Positions 56,463 through 64,000 of a stretch of 64,000 nt of DNA are shown piece after piece (position 1 is the first letter of the stretch; the number at the start of each line of letters is the position of its first letter). A program made the translations under genes and the position numbers. Under the pieces are notes generated by a model. That model saw only the letters and a program-made list of their open reading frames with translations. It did not search any database and was not told where the DNA came from. The stretch is from Hyphomicrobiales bacterium (GTDB taxonomy: Bacteria > Pseudomonadota > Alphaproteobacteria > Rhizobiales > Rhizobiaceae): positions 52,390 through 116,389 of the forward strand of contig UCEU01000015.1 in the NCBI GenBank assembly GCA_900471485.1, read 5' to 3'.

Positions 56463-58055
56463 TCAGGCCGCGAACTGGTTCATGGTGTTGTGCTCGCCAC
56501 CGGCTTTCAACGCCGCTTCGCCAGCGAAGTAGTCCTTATGGTCGTCGCCGAGATCGGAGCCCGCCATGTTCTGGTGCCGGACACATGCGATGCCTTCGCG
56601 GATCTCCTTGCGCTGGACGTTGGCCACATAGCCGAGCATTCCCTGGTCGCCGAAGTACTCTCTCGCGAGATTGTCGGTCGAGAGCGCGGCGGTGTGGTAT
56701 GTCGGAAGAGTGATCAGGTGGTGGAAGATTCCGGCGCGCTGCGAAGCGTCACGCTGGAACGTCCTGATCCGCTCATCGGCTTCGGCCGCCAGTTCGGTGC
56801 CGTCGTAGGCTTCGCTCATGAGCTTTGCACGATCGTAGTCCGTGACGTTCCTGCCTTCCTCGCTCCAAGCGTCGAACACCTGCTGACGGAAATTGAGGGT
56901 CCAGTTGAAGGACGGCGAGTTATTGTAGACGAGCTTCGCGTTGGGTACGACTTCGCGGACGCGGTCCACCATTCCGGCAATCTGTTCGATGTGCGGCTTT
57001 TCGGTCTCGATCCACAGAAGGTCGGCGCCGTTCTGAAGAGCGTTGATGCAGTCCAAAACGCATCGATCCGCACCGGTCCCTGCTCGGAACTGGTAGAGGT
57101 TCGATCGCAGACGTTTCGGGCGAAGCACCTTCTCGCCGCGAGTGATCAGCACATCGCCATTGGCGCTCTTTCCTGGAGCGACCTCGTCGCAGTCGAGAAA
57201 CGAATTGTAGAGATCGCCTATGTCGCCCTCGTTGGCGCTGAACGCGATCTGCTTGGTCAGGCCAGCGCCCAGAGAGTCAGTGCGAGCAACAATCACGCCG
57301 TTGTCGACGCCGAGTTCAAGAAACGCGTACCTGCAGGCGCGGATCTTCGCGACGAAGTCCTCATGCGGTACCGTGACTTTTCCGTCCTGGTGGCCGCACT
57401 GCTTCTCGTCGGAGACCTGGTTTTCGATCTGCAGCGCGCACGCCCCGGCCTCGATCATCTTCTTCGCGAGCAAATAGGTCGCCTCGGCGTTTCCGAAACC
57501 CGCGTCAATGTCGGCGATGACAGGCACGACGTGGGTCTGGTAGTTTTCGACCTGATGCTTCAACTGGGCTTCGCGGATGCCTTCGCCTGCCGCCCGGGCC
57601 TTGTCGATTTCCCGGAACAGCATGCCGAGTTCGCGGGCATCGGCCTGGCGAAGGAACGTGTAAAGTTCCTCGATCAGCGCCGGGACGCTGGTCTTCTCGT
57701 GCATCGACTGATCGGGAAGGGGGCCGAACTGGGACCTGAGCGCCGCGACCATCCAGCCGGAAAGATAGAGGTATCGCCCCTGCGTCGAGCCAAAATGCTT
57801 CTTGATGGAAATGATCTTCTGCTGGCCGATAAAGCCGTGCCAGCATCCGAGCGATTGAGTGTAGCGGGACGGATCGCTGTCGTAGGCCGCCATATCCTTC
57901 CGCAGAATGGAAGCCGTGTACTTTGCGATGTCGAGGCCTGTCCGGAAACGGTTCTGCAGCCGCATCCGGCCAACAGCTTCAGCCGTGATACCAGTCCAGT
58001 TTGCGTTGGTCGCGATGAGCTTCTCAGCGTCATCCATATAGGTTTGATACGACAT
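56463..58055 (-). CDS. aceA: Isocitrate lyase (long form)
   Basis: A 530-residue isocitrate lyase, cleaving isocitrate to succinate and glyoxylate in the glyoxylate bypass. The signature is KQCGH (218-222) with catalytic Cys220, in place of KKCGH, and fits the long (about 530-residue) subfamily known from Pseudomonas aeruginosa rather than the 430-residue enterobacterial form. VIADIDAGFGNA and WIETEKPHIEQ are conserved metal and substrate regions. The start ATG 58055 has GGAGGAAA upstream. It is divergent from a ScfR/RamB-type regulator. 2-Methylisocitrate lyase activity is possible but less likely. Confidence 0.95.
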   Translation of the reverse strand: MSYQTYMDDAEKLIATNANWTGITAEAVGRMRLQNRFRTGLDIAKYTASILRKDMAAYDSDPSRYTQSLGCWHGFIGQQKIISIKKHFGSTQGRYLYLSGWMVAALRSQFGPLPDQSMHEKTSVPALIEELYTFLRQADARELGMLFREIDKARAAGEGIREAQLKHQVENYQTHVVPVIADIDAGFGNAEATYLLAKKMIEAGACALQIENQVSDEKQCGHQDGKVTVPHEDFVAKIRACRYAFLELGVDNGVIVARTDSLGAGLTKQIAFSANEGDIGDLYNSFLDCDEVAPGKSANGDVLITRGEKVLRPKRLRSNLYQFRAGTGADRCVLDCINALQNGADLLWIETEKPHIEQIAGMVDRVREVVPNAKLVYNNSPSFNWTLNFRQQVFDAWSEEGRNVTDYDRAKLMSEAYDGTELAAEADERIRTFQRDASQRAGIFHHLITLPTYHTAALSTDNLAREYFGDQGMLGYVANVQRKEIREGIACVRHQNMAGSDLGDDHKDYFAGEAALKAGGEHNTMNQFAA

Positions 58056-58112
58056 GTTTCCTCCGAAGTTTGTCGAGTTGCAACGTGAGAATGTCGTGCG
58101 TCTCCTAGATGC

Positions 58113-58153
58113 GCCATAGGCTTCGGAGTGTGGTTGTCAAACTTTACAAAGTT
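58113..58153. promoter_or_regulatory. aceA promoter and ScfR/RamB-type operator
   Basis: On the minus strand TTGACA (58135-58140), a 16-base spacer and TATGGC (58113-58118) form an aceA promoter. Directly next to the -35 box is the palindrome AACTTTACAAAGTT (58140-58153), one base from the AACTTTGCAAA core I recall for RamB sites. Binding there would affect both divergent genes. Confidence 0.65.
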
Positions 58154-58176
58154 GTCTTGTAATGTTGTAATGTGGA

Positions 58177-59580
58177 ATGGAAAAGCAGGGAATATACCTC
58201 GGTCCGCGTTTGCGGCGTCTCCGTCGCGACATGGGCATCACGCAATCTGCGATGGCGGCGGACCTCGAGATATCGCCATCCTACATTGCGCTGATGGAAC
58301 GGAACCAGCGGCCAGTGACTGCCGAAATCCTCCTGAAGCTTTCCAGGGCTTACAAGATTGATTTCTCCACCTTCGCGGACAACTCGACTGTCGACATCGT
58401 CGCGCGCCTGAAAGCCATTACACGCGACCCGATACTGGCCGATCTCGACATAGGTCCGCTTGAAGTCGAAGATGTTGCTCACAGCTTTCCTGGCATCGCC
58501 GAGGCGATCTTGCGGCTGCACACGGCTTACCGCGAAGGGCAGTTCGTGCTTGCAGATCAGAGGCAGGAACGGGGCGTTGGCGGTTTGGAAGTTGCCAGCG
58601 ATCCAGTGGCGCAGGTTCAGGCATTTCTCTCAGCCAGGCGGAACTGCTTTCCGCTGCTCGATGCGGCTTCGGAAGCCCTGGCGACCCGGGTCGCCGATGC
58701 AGGCGGGTTTGCGAGCTATTTCAAGGATAGGCATCAGATCCGGATCCGTCGAATGCCGACCGACGTGATGGTCGGTTCCCTGCGCCGTCTGGACTGGCAC
58801 CGGAGGGAGCTGCTGCTGGACGAAGCGTTGGAACGTTCGAGCGAGAACTTTCAGCTTGCCCAGCAACTGGCGTATCTGGAGTTTTCGAAGGACATCGAAG
58901 CGACTGTCGAAGAAGGCAAATTCGAAGGAGAGAGCAGTCGCAGGCTGCTCACGAGAGGACTGGCCGCATATTGCGCAGCGGCCACCACGATGCCCTACGC
59001 CGCATTCGCGAAGGCGGTCGAAACGAAGCGGTACGACATCGAAGCCTTGTCGAGGCAGTTCGGGACGAGCTTCGAGCAGACCGCGCACAGGATGACGACC
59101 TTGCAGCGGCCGGGTCAGGAGCGAATCCCGTTTTTCTTCATCAGGGTAGATCAGGCCGGAAACGTCTCGAAAAGACTGAACGCCACCACCTTTCCGTTTG
59201 CTCGACACGGCGGTGGCTGTCCTCTCTGGACGGTCCATCAGGCGTTCAGGACGCCGCGGGAGATCATCACGCAGTGGTTGGAGCTTCCTGACGGACAGAA
59301 GTTCTTTTCGGTTGTCCGGACAGTGGCGTCGGGTGGAGGAGGGTTTGGAAGGGGGACGGTCCTGAGGGCGGTCGCGCTCGTGTGCGAGGCACAGCATGCC
59401 GAGCGGCTCGTCTATGCTCGCAGCGAAGAGCGGAAGATCAATCCCACTCCCATCGGCATAACCTGTCGGCTTTGCCACCGGACCGACTGCACTTCGCGAT
59501 CCGAGCCACCGATCGGCCGACATCTGCTCGCGGACAACTATCGGCGCCTGGAAACGCCATTCGGATTTTCGGACGAGTGA
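58177..59580 (+). CDS. XRE-family regulator of the ScfR/RamB (short-chain fatty acyl) type
   Basis: A 467-residue regulator. An XRE helix-turn-helix occupies residues about 8-65 (LRRLRRDMGITQSAMAADLE, then ISPSYIALMERNQRP). The long C-terminal part (DUF955/DUF2083-type) includes PYAAFAKAVE, a conserved FPFARHGGGCPLW region and a Cys pair in ITCRLCHRTDC. Related proteins (RamB, PccR) sense acyl-CoA or propionyl-CoA levels and control acetate or propionate metabolism genes, including aceA. It is divergent from aceA across the operator at 58140. The ATG at 58177 lacks a clear ribosome site. Confidence 0.88.
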   Translation: MEKQGIYLGPRLRRLRRDMGITQSAMAADLEISPSYIALMERNQRPVTAEILLKLSRAYKIDFSTFADNSTVDIVARLKAITRDPILADLDIGPLEVEDVAHSFPGIAEAILRLHTAYREGQFVLADQRQERGVGGLEVASDPVAQVQAFLSARRNCFPLLDAASEALATRVADAGGFASYFKDRHQIRIRRMPTDVMVGSLRRLDWHRRELLLDEALERSSENFQLAQQLAYLEFSKDIEATVEEGKFEGESSRRLLTRGLAAYCAAATTMPYAAFAKAVETKRYDIEALSRQFGTSFEQTAHRMTTLQRPGQERIPFFFIRVDQAGNVSKRLNATTFPFARHGGGCPLWTVHQAFRTPREIITQWLELPDGQKFFSVVRTVASGGGGFGRGTVLRAVALVCEAQHAERLVYARSEERKINPTPIGITCRLCHRTDCTSRSEPPIGRHLLADNYRRLETPFGFSDE

Positions 59581-59599
59581 GGAGGCCTACTTTGGAGGG

Positions 59600-59623
59600 G
59601 CGGCCGTGAGGAACCACGGCCGC
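59600..59623. terminator. Hairpin between ScfR and MmgE-2 genes
   Basis: GCGGCCGTG (59600-59608) pairs perfectly with CACGGCCGC (59615-59623) around a 6-base loop, between convergent genes. T-tracts are weak. Confidence 0.65.
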
Positions 59624-59642
59624 GACTGACATGAATGGAATC

Positions 59643-61046
59643 TCAGCGCGCGAGAGTCGGACTTCTCAGTAGATTCATGACTTCGGAGATATCCGTGAGC
59701 CCCTCGAAGCGGCGCATGAGCGCAACGACTTGCTCGACCGCACCATTCGGCACGTCCAGGCGCTTTGCGTTTCTCGCAAGCAGTTGCTCGATCTCTTCTG
59801 TCGCCAGAGGATTGTTGGGATGCCCCTTCGACGCTGTCACCAGCGGCGGCTCGACAGTCGTGCCATCGGTCAATGTGACGACTACCCGGTTTCCGCGATA
59901 TTCTTCTGACATGTGGACTGTCACCTTCCCGGCAAGGACCTGCAACTGTTCGTCATCGAGCACCGCGCGTCCGTAGTGGTCCGTCGTGAACTCGCCGTCG
60001 CGCATCGCGCACGCCGCCGCCCATGGAATGCTGAATTGCGCCTCGATGGCGCTCTTCGGTGCGCGCTTCACTTCGATCGGAACAGCCATGATGTTGAGGC
60101 TCGGCGGTCCGAATACCTCGATCGAGGAGATCTGCCGTCCGTTGACGTCTCGTCTTGCGGCCAGGACAGCATCGATGGCCGGATGGGCGACAACGCCGCA
60201 CGGATAGCCCTTGAAGCCCAGGTTGACGTTAAGAAATTCCGTTCCGAGGCCTGCGGCGACGTTCTCGAAGTCTGCCGTCTGACCCGGATAGTGCACGGCA
60301 TAGAGACCGACGGATCCTGTCAGCCACGCCCTGGGCCCGGGCATTCCCATCGACGCGAAACGCGCGGCACTTAGGCCATTCTGGACCGCAAATCCGGCCT
60401 GCAGAGACACCCCGCGGCCTTCGACCTGACCCTGATAGTTGCCCGCCGCCCTGCAATGCGCAATCCCAAGCGCATCCATGATCTGGTAATGGTCGAGACC
60501 GAATACCTTGGCGGCAGCAGCAGCAGCGCCATAGGTGCCCATCGCGAAAGTCGCGTTCGCCGCGCTTCGTCCAAGAACGAAGCCGAGTCCAAGCGGCCGA
60601 AGAATCCGCGCTTCCAGATCAATGCCGAGCGCAACGGCAGTCGCGATCTCCTTTCCTGTGACGCCTCCCTTCGCTTCAGCGGCGGCGATCGCAGCGGGTA
60701 CAACGCAGCAGCCGACTGCGAAGCCGATGGTTTCATCGACCCAGTACTTGTCTTCCTGTTCCAGGGCCTTGCCCGACCGTCCGTTTGCGAGCGCGGCAAG
60801 TTCGGCAGTGGTCCTGATCCCGGTTCCGAGGATGGTCGCCTCCTGCTTGCCGCCCTGCATCCGGACGTAGTCAAGGACTCGAAACTGATCTGTCTCGCTC
60901 ATCCCCTCGAGACCAGTTGCAAGCCACCAGAGAATGGCTCTGACGGCCTGCTCCTGAGCGCGAGGGGGAAGATCCAGCCATCTCGTCTTGGCGATGTGCT
61001 CCGCTATCCGGCTTTCGAGCTCGTAGTTGACCTTGCCTGCCTGCAT
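59643..61046 (-). CDS. MmgE/PrpD family protein (MmgE-2)
   Basis: A 467-residue MmgE/PrpD protein, divergent from MmgE-1 (51330). It shows FAVGCCVVPAAIAAAEAKGG, GTYGAAAAAAKVFGLD and LGFKGYPCGVVAHPAIDAV, typical of the family. MmgE-1 has a GHGFEYDD motif that is replaced here by DKYWVDETIG, so the two probably act on different substrates. The start ATG 61046 has AGGAGGAG eight bases upstream. It is a single-gene reverse unit, divergent from the ABC permease. Confidence 0.87.
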   Translation of the reverse strand: MQAGKVNYELESRIAEHIAKTRWLDLPPRAQEQAVRAILWWLATGLEGMSETDQFRVLDYVRMQGGKQEATILGTGIRTTAELAALANGRSGKALEQEDKYWVDETIGFAVGCCVVPAAIAAAEAKGGVTGKEIATAVALGIDLEARILRPLGLGFVLGRSAANATFAMGTYGAAAAAAKVFGLDHYQIMDALGIAHCRAAGNYQGQVEGRGVSLQAGFAVQNGLSAARFASMGMPGPRAWLTGSVGLYAVHYPGQTADFENVAAGLGTEFLNVNLGFKGYPCGVVAHPAIDAVLAARRDVNGRQISSIEVFGPPSLNIMAVPIEVKRAPKSAIEAQFSIPWAAACAMRDGEFTTDHYGRAVLDDEQLQVLAGKVTVHMSEEYRGNRVVVTLTDGTTVEPPLVTASKGHPNNPLATEEIEQLLARNAKRLDVPNGAVEQVVALMRRFEGLTDISEVMNLLRSPTLAR

Positions 61047-61154
61047 GAACGTTTCTCCTCCTCTTGCGAAGTGCCACTTATCCGCCAGCCTCCACCTCTC
61101 TCAAACCGGTTTCGTCGTCGGCTGGGGCCATATAGGCGGCTGTTCTTGCTTCCT

Positions 61155-61169
61155 ACCGGAATTGCCTAT
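61155..61169. promoter_or_regulatory. Degenerate cluster box upstream of the ABC permease genes
   Basis: ACCGG-AATTG-CCTAT keeps the full right arm and A..GG of the left arm. A half-site ATAGG is at 61132-61136. The position between divergent MmgE-2 and the ABC genes fits control by LysR-4. Confidence 0.4.
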
Positions 61170-61320
61170 GCCCTTTTTCCGCGGCTTCAATTTCGGTCCA
61201 CAGGCTGCTTATGATCAAGGCTCGGAGGAGTTCGGAAGCTATGTTGCGGCAATTTTTGCACGCTGATGCTGAAGGCTTCCGTCCCGTGTTTGAACTGAGG
61301 TTTGGGAGGACGTCAGCGAA

Positions 61321-62214
61321 ATGGCAGCAATTCAATCGACGCCGATTTCCAGGAGGCAATCAGGTTTCTCTGTCGCAACAGGGAAGCTACTGAGGCTGAT
61401 CTTTGGCAACGGCCTCGCTCTTTCCATAGGTCTGACAGTGCTGGTCGTCCTGGTGCTGGTCGCGGTTTTTGCGCCCTACCTCGGAACAGTCGATCCTAAC
61501 CAGTTGTCCGTCGTACAGCGCTTGAAGCCGCCATCGGCCGAGTTCTGGTTCGGGACCGACAAGCTTGGCCGGGACATCTATTCACGCGTGCTCTACGGTT
61601 CGCGGGTGTCGTTGCTTGCGGGTGCCTCCGTGGCCATTCTTGCGACGGTGTTCGGTGTCCTCATCGGCCTTGTCGCCGGAGCGCACCGCGTTGTCGACAT
61701 GATCGTCATGCGCATCGTCGACGGCATGATGTCGATCCCTCCCATCCTATTGGCCATCGCGCTTGTAGCCCTGTGGGGCGCCAACATCCGCAATGTCATC
61801 ATCGCTCTCACAATCGCCGACGCGCCGCGCGTCGTTCGTCTGATGCGGAGCGTTGTTCTAACGGCCCGCGAGGAGCCCTACGTCGACGCCGCAGTCGCCT
61901 GCGGCACGAGAACGTTGAAGATCTTGTGGCGACACATTCTGCCCAACACGGTCGCGCCAATCCTTGTTCAGGCATCCTATGTCTTTGCGAGCGCCATGAT
62001 CGCCGAAGCCGCGCTCTCGTTCATCGGAGCAGGGGTTCCCCCCGAAGTGCCCTCGTGGGGCAACATCATGTCGGACGGTAGGACCCTATGGCAGCTTCAG
62101 CCACATATCGTCTTCATTCCAGCTATCTTTCTTTCCGTGGCCGTCCTCTCCGTGAACATGATCGGCGACGGGCTGCGTGATGCGATGGATCCTCGACTGG
62201 CGAGGAAACTCTGA
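61321..62214 (+). CDS. ABC transporter permease, peptide type (DppC-like)
   Basis: A 297-residue inner-membrane permease with about six helices. FGTDKLGRDIYSRVLYGSRVS is the family N-terminal signature, and the ATPase-contact loop reads DAAVACGTRTLKILWRHILP. This is the second-permease (DppC) type, with a hydrophobic helix before the GTDxLGRD motif. A DppB-type first permease, normally just upstream, is absent. The stop overlaps the next start (TGATG). It probably works with the binding protein at 27253. Confidence 0.9.
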   Translation: MAAIQSTPISRRQSGFSVATGKLLRLIFGNGLALSIGLTVLVVLVLVAVFAPYLGTVDPNQLSVVQRLKPPSAEFWFGTDKLGRDIYSRVLYGSRVSLLAGASVAILATVFGVLIGLVAGAHRVVDMIVMRIVDGMMSIPPILLAIALVALWGANIRNVIIALTIADAPRVVRLMRSVVLTAREEPYVDAAVACGTRTLKILWRHILPNTVAPILVQASYVFASAMIAEAALSFIGAGVPPEVPSWGNIMSDGRTLWQLQPHIVFIPAIFLSVAVLSVNMIGDGLRDAMDPRLARKL

Positions 62215-63209
62215 TGCCCCTTTTGGAAGTCAAGGACCTTCACACCAGGTTTCATTCGGTTCGCGCGGTCAGCGGCGTCTCGTTCAAGATCGACGCCAAC
62301 GAGACTGTCGCGATCGTGGGAGAGTCGGGGTCCGGGAAGTCGATTACGTCCCTCTCGATCCTCAGGCTTCTGAATAGCCGGGGCGTTCGCGTGACTGGCG
62401 AGGTTCTGTTCGACGGCATCGATCTGCTGAAGCTTTCCGAACGCGAGATGCGCCGGCTGCGCGGCAACAAGATTTCGATGGTGTTTCAGGAGCCGATGAC
62501 GAGCCTGAACCCGGTTCTGACCGTTGGACGGCAGCTCTCGGAGCCGCTCCGGCTTCATCAGGGCATGAACAGGCGCCAGGCCCGTGAGAAGGCCATCGAT
62601 CTGCTGAAGACAGTGGGAATTTCGTCTCCCGAACGCCGCGTGGACGAGTATCCCCATCAGCTATCGGGTGGCATGCGGCAGCGCGTGATGATCGCCATGG
62701 CGCTGGCATGTTCGCCGAAGCTGCTCATTGCGGACGAACCGACGACCGCCCTGGACGTGACGATTCAGGCGCAGGTACTCGACCTGATGCGTCAGATGAG
62801 GACGCAGTACGGCTCCGCAATCATGCTGATCACCCATGACCTGGGAGTCGTCGCGGAGATGGCGGACCGCGTGATAGTCCTCTATGCGGGCCGCGTCGTG
62901 GAGACGGCGGACGTCCATACGCTCTTTCGCGAACCCTTGCATCCCTACACGCGTGGGCTCCTCAACTCTATGCCGAAGCTCGGATCCTCGCTTTCCGCCG
63001 AGGGCCGCGTGCCGCTGAGCGAGATCAAGGGCAGCGTTCCCCGGCTTACTCAAGACCTGAAGGGATGTGCTTTCGCGCCGCGCTGTCCTCGCGCCACCTC
63101 GGTGTGCCTGGATACGGTCCCTCCCGCCGAGGAGAAGAAGGCCGGGCACATCGCTGCATGTCACCATCCGCTGGAGACCGACCTGGCCGCGAACAGGAGT
63201 GCAAAATGA
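62214..63209 (+). CDS. ABC transporter ATP-binding protein (DppD-like)
   Basis: A 331-residue ATPase of the peptide-importer class. Walker [10 protein letters not shown]-loop [10 protein letters not shown], signature LSGGMRQR and Walker B LLIADEP are intact, followed by the oligopeptide C-terminal domain with the Cys-rich [11 protein letters not shown]. It energises import on the cytoplasmic side. It overlaps both neighbours (TGATG upstream, ATGA downstream), so all three ABC genes are translationally coupled. Confidence 0.93.
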   Translation: MPLLEVKDLHTRFHSVRAVSGVSFKIDANETVAIVGESGSGKSITSLSILRLLNSRGVRVTGEVLFDGIDLLKLSEREMRRLRGNKISMVFQEPMTSLNPVLTVGRQLSEPLRLHQGMNRRQAREKAIDLLKTVGISSPERRVDEYPHQLSGGMRQRVMIAMALACSPKLLIADEPTTALDVTIQAQVLDLMRQMRTQYGSAIMLITHDLGVVAEMADRVIVLYAGRVVETADVHTLFREPLHPYTRGLLNSMPKLGSSLSAEGRVPLSEIKGSVPRLTQDLKGCAFAPRCPRATSVCLDTVPPAEEKKAGHIAACHHPLETDLAANRSAK

Positions 63210-64000
63210 GCCGGACAGACAATCCGATACTCGAGGTCAAGAATCTCAAGAAACACTTCCACGTCGGCGGCGGTTTCCTCAAGGGCGAAGCCAAGGTCGT
63301 CCACGCGGTGGATGGCGTGGACTTCGCAATCTACCCCGGCGAGACACTTGCACTGGTTGGAGAGAGTGGCTGCGGCAAATCCACGATCGGGCGCGCGATC
63401 CTCGGTCTGTCTCCGGCGACCAGTGGCGAGATCAGCTTCGAGGGAGAGCGCATCGACGGCCTGAACAGGGCCAAGTACCGCTTGCTTAGGAAACGCATCC
63501 AGATCGTGTTCCAGGACCCTTTCAGCTCGTTGAACCCGAGAATGAGGGTCCGCGACATCATTGGCGAGCCGCTTGTCAACTTCGGTATCGCGAAGGGGCG
63601 GGCGGAGCTGGACGCCCGGGTCGAGGCCCTCCTTGAGCGGGTCCACCTGCCACCCGATGCCGGGCAGCGCTTCCCCCATGAATTTTCAGGCGGGCAACGC
63701 CAGCGCATCGGCATTGCCCGCGCGCTTGCTCCGGAGCCTGATCTGCTCATTCTGGATGAAGCTGTTGCCGCGCTCGACGTGTCGGTGAAGGCCCAGATCA
63801 TCAACCTGCTGGTAGAGCTGCAGCAGACGCTGAAACTGTCGATGCTCTTCATCAGCCACGACCTGGCGATCGTGGAGCACCTGGCCGACCGGGTGGCCGT
63901 CATGTATCTCGGCAAGGTTGCTGAGGTGGGTTCGAGATCTTCGATATTCGCCCACACGACCCATCCCTACACTAAAGCGCTCCTGTCCGCTGTTCCGATC
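63206..64000 (+). CDS. ABC transporter ATP-binding protein (DppF-like), partial at window end
   Basis: The first 265 residues of the second ATPase; the gene runs off the window. Walker A GESGCGKS, Q-loop FQDPFSSLNP, signature FSGGQRQR are normal. Walker B reads LLILDEAVAALD, with Ala in place of the usual Pro and Ser (DEPVSALD). The catalytic Glu is kept, so activity is expected. The start ATG 63206 overlaps the previous stop (ATGA). Confidence 0.92.
   Translation, partial: MSRTDNPILEVKNLKKHFHVGGGFLKGEAKVVHAVDGVDFAIYPGETLALVGESGCGKSTIGRAILGLSPATSGEISFEGERIDGLNRAKYRLLRKRIQIVFQDPFSSLNPRMRVRDIIGEPLVNFGIAKGRAELDARVEALLERVHLPPDAGQRFPHEFSGGQRQRIGIARALAPEPDLLILDEAVAALDVSVKAQIINLLVELQQTLKLSMLFISHDLAIVEHLADRVAVMYLGKVAEVGSRSSIFAHTTHPYTKALLSAVPI

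Noticed and set aside
56439..58088. 549-codon open frame on the plus strand antisense to aceA
   Set aside because: It is longer than aceA but has no family features; codon bias of the high-GC aceA gene creates it. aceA shows the full isocitrate lyase signature.
58157..58172. Tandem TTGTAATG repeat before the ScfR gene as a repeat array
   Set aside because: Only two copies of 8 bp; more likely part of the promoter or leader.

Overview
The window is high-GC alphaproteobacterial DNA. Protein family content points to Rhizobiales (Rhizobium, Agrobacterium or Sinorhizobium type): many LysR regulators, CaiB transferases, MmgE/PrpD proteins, a peptide-type ABC transporter and an aceA/ScfR pair. This assignment is inferred from protein families only. 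I saw no rRNA, tRNA, CRISPR array or intact insertion sequence.

Region 1 (1-13.7 kb) is a redox and detoxification block. It starts with a frameshifted MobA-like remnant. A DHA2 efflux pump and a LysR gene follow, divergently arranged. Next come a secreted alpha/beta hydrolase, a cytochrome P460-like protein coupled to a DUF4405 membrane protein, a second LysR, and four paralogous aldo/keto reductases with one NTF2-like gene. A Bcr/CflA efflux pump, a third LysR and a GNAT gene with an in-frame stop close the block. The three LysR proteins are close paralogues. Most of the promoters here carry 15-bp near-palindromes of the type ATnAG-N5-CTnAT, which look like binding sites of one or more of these regulators.

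Region 2 (13.7-23.7 kb) looks like an accessory, probably defensive, island. It holds kptA, a TnsA-like protein with a degenerate active site next to a soluble AAA+/M41 (FtsH-like) protease, two small membrane proteins, an OLD-like ATPase with a TOPRIM domain, a cytosine-C5 methyltransferase with a ~290-residue N-terminal extension, and a stand-alone receiver domain. Spacing and divergent orientation suggest two separate modules.

Region 3 (23.7-64 kb) is one large catabolic cluster. Import is by a peptide/opine-type ABC system: a Tat-exported binding protein at 27 kb, and a permease and two ATPases at 61-64 kb. Processing enzymes include an amidase, a UGSC-like protein, a cupin, alpha/beta hydrolase, SnoaL-like proteins, short-chain dehydrogenases, a quinone-oxidoreductase-like enzyme and an aldehyde dehydrogenase. 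Activation could be by three CaiB CoA-transferases and an acetoacetyl-CoA-synthetase-like ligase. Beta-oxidation-type steps would use two acyl-CoA dehydrogenases (one closely resembling methylsuccinyl-CoA dehydrogenase), a thiolase, a crotonase without the usual glutamates, a MaoC hydratase and a CitE-type lyase. Isocitrate lyase with a divergent ScfR/RamB-type regulator would handle the acetyl-CoA or propionyl-CoA produced. The subset CaiB + MmgE/PrpD + MaoC + CitE + acyl-CoA dehydrogenase + LysR resembles known itaconate-degradation clusters, but it is embedded in a much larger set. A palindrome ATAGG-N5-CCTAT recurs across the cluster, including upstream of its own LysR gene, and suggests one regulon. 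The substrate is unknown.
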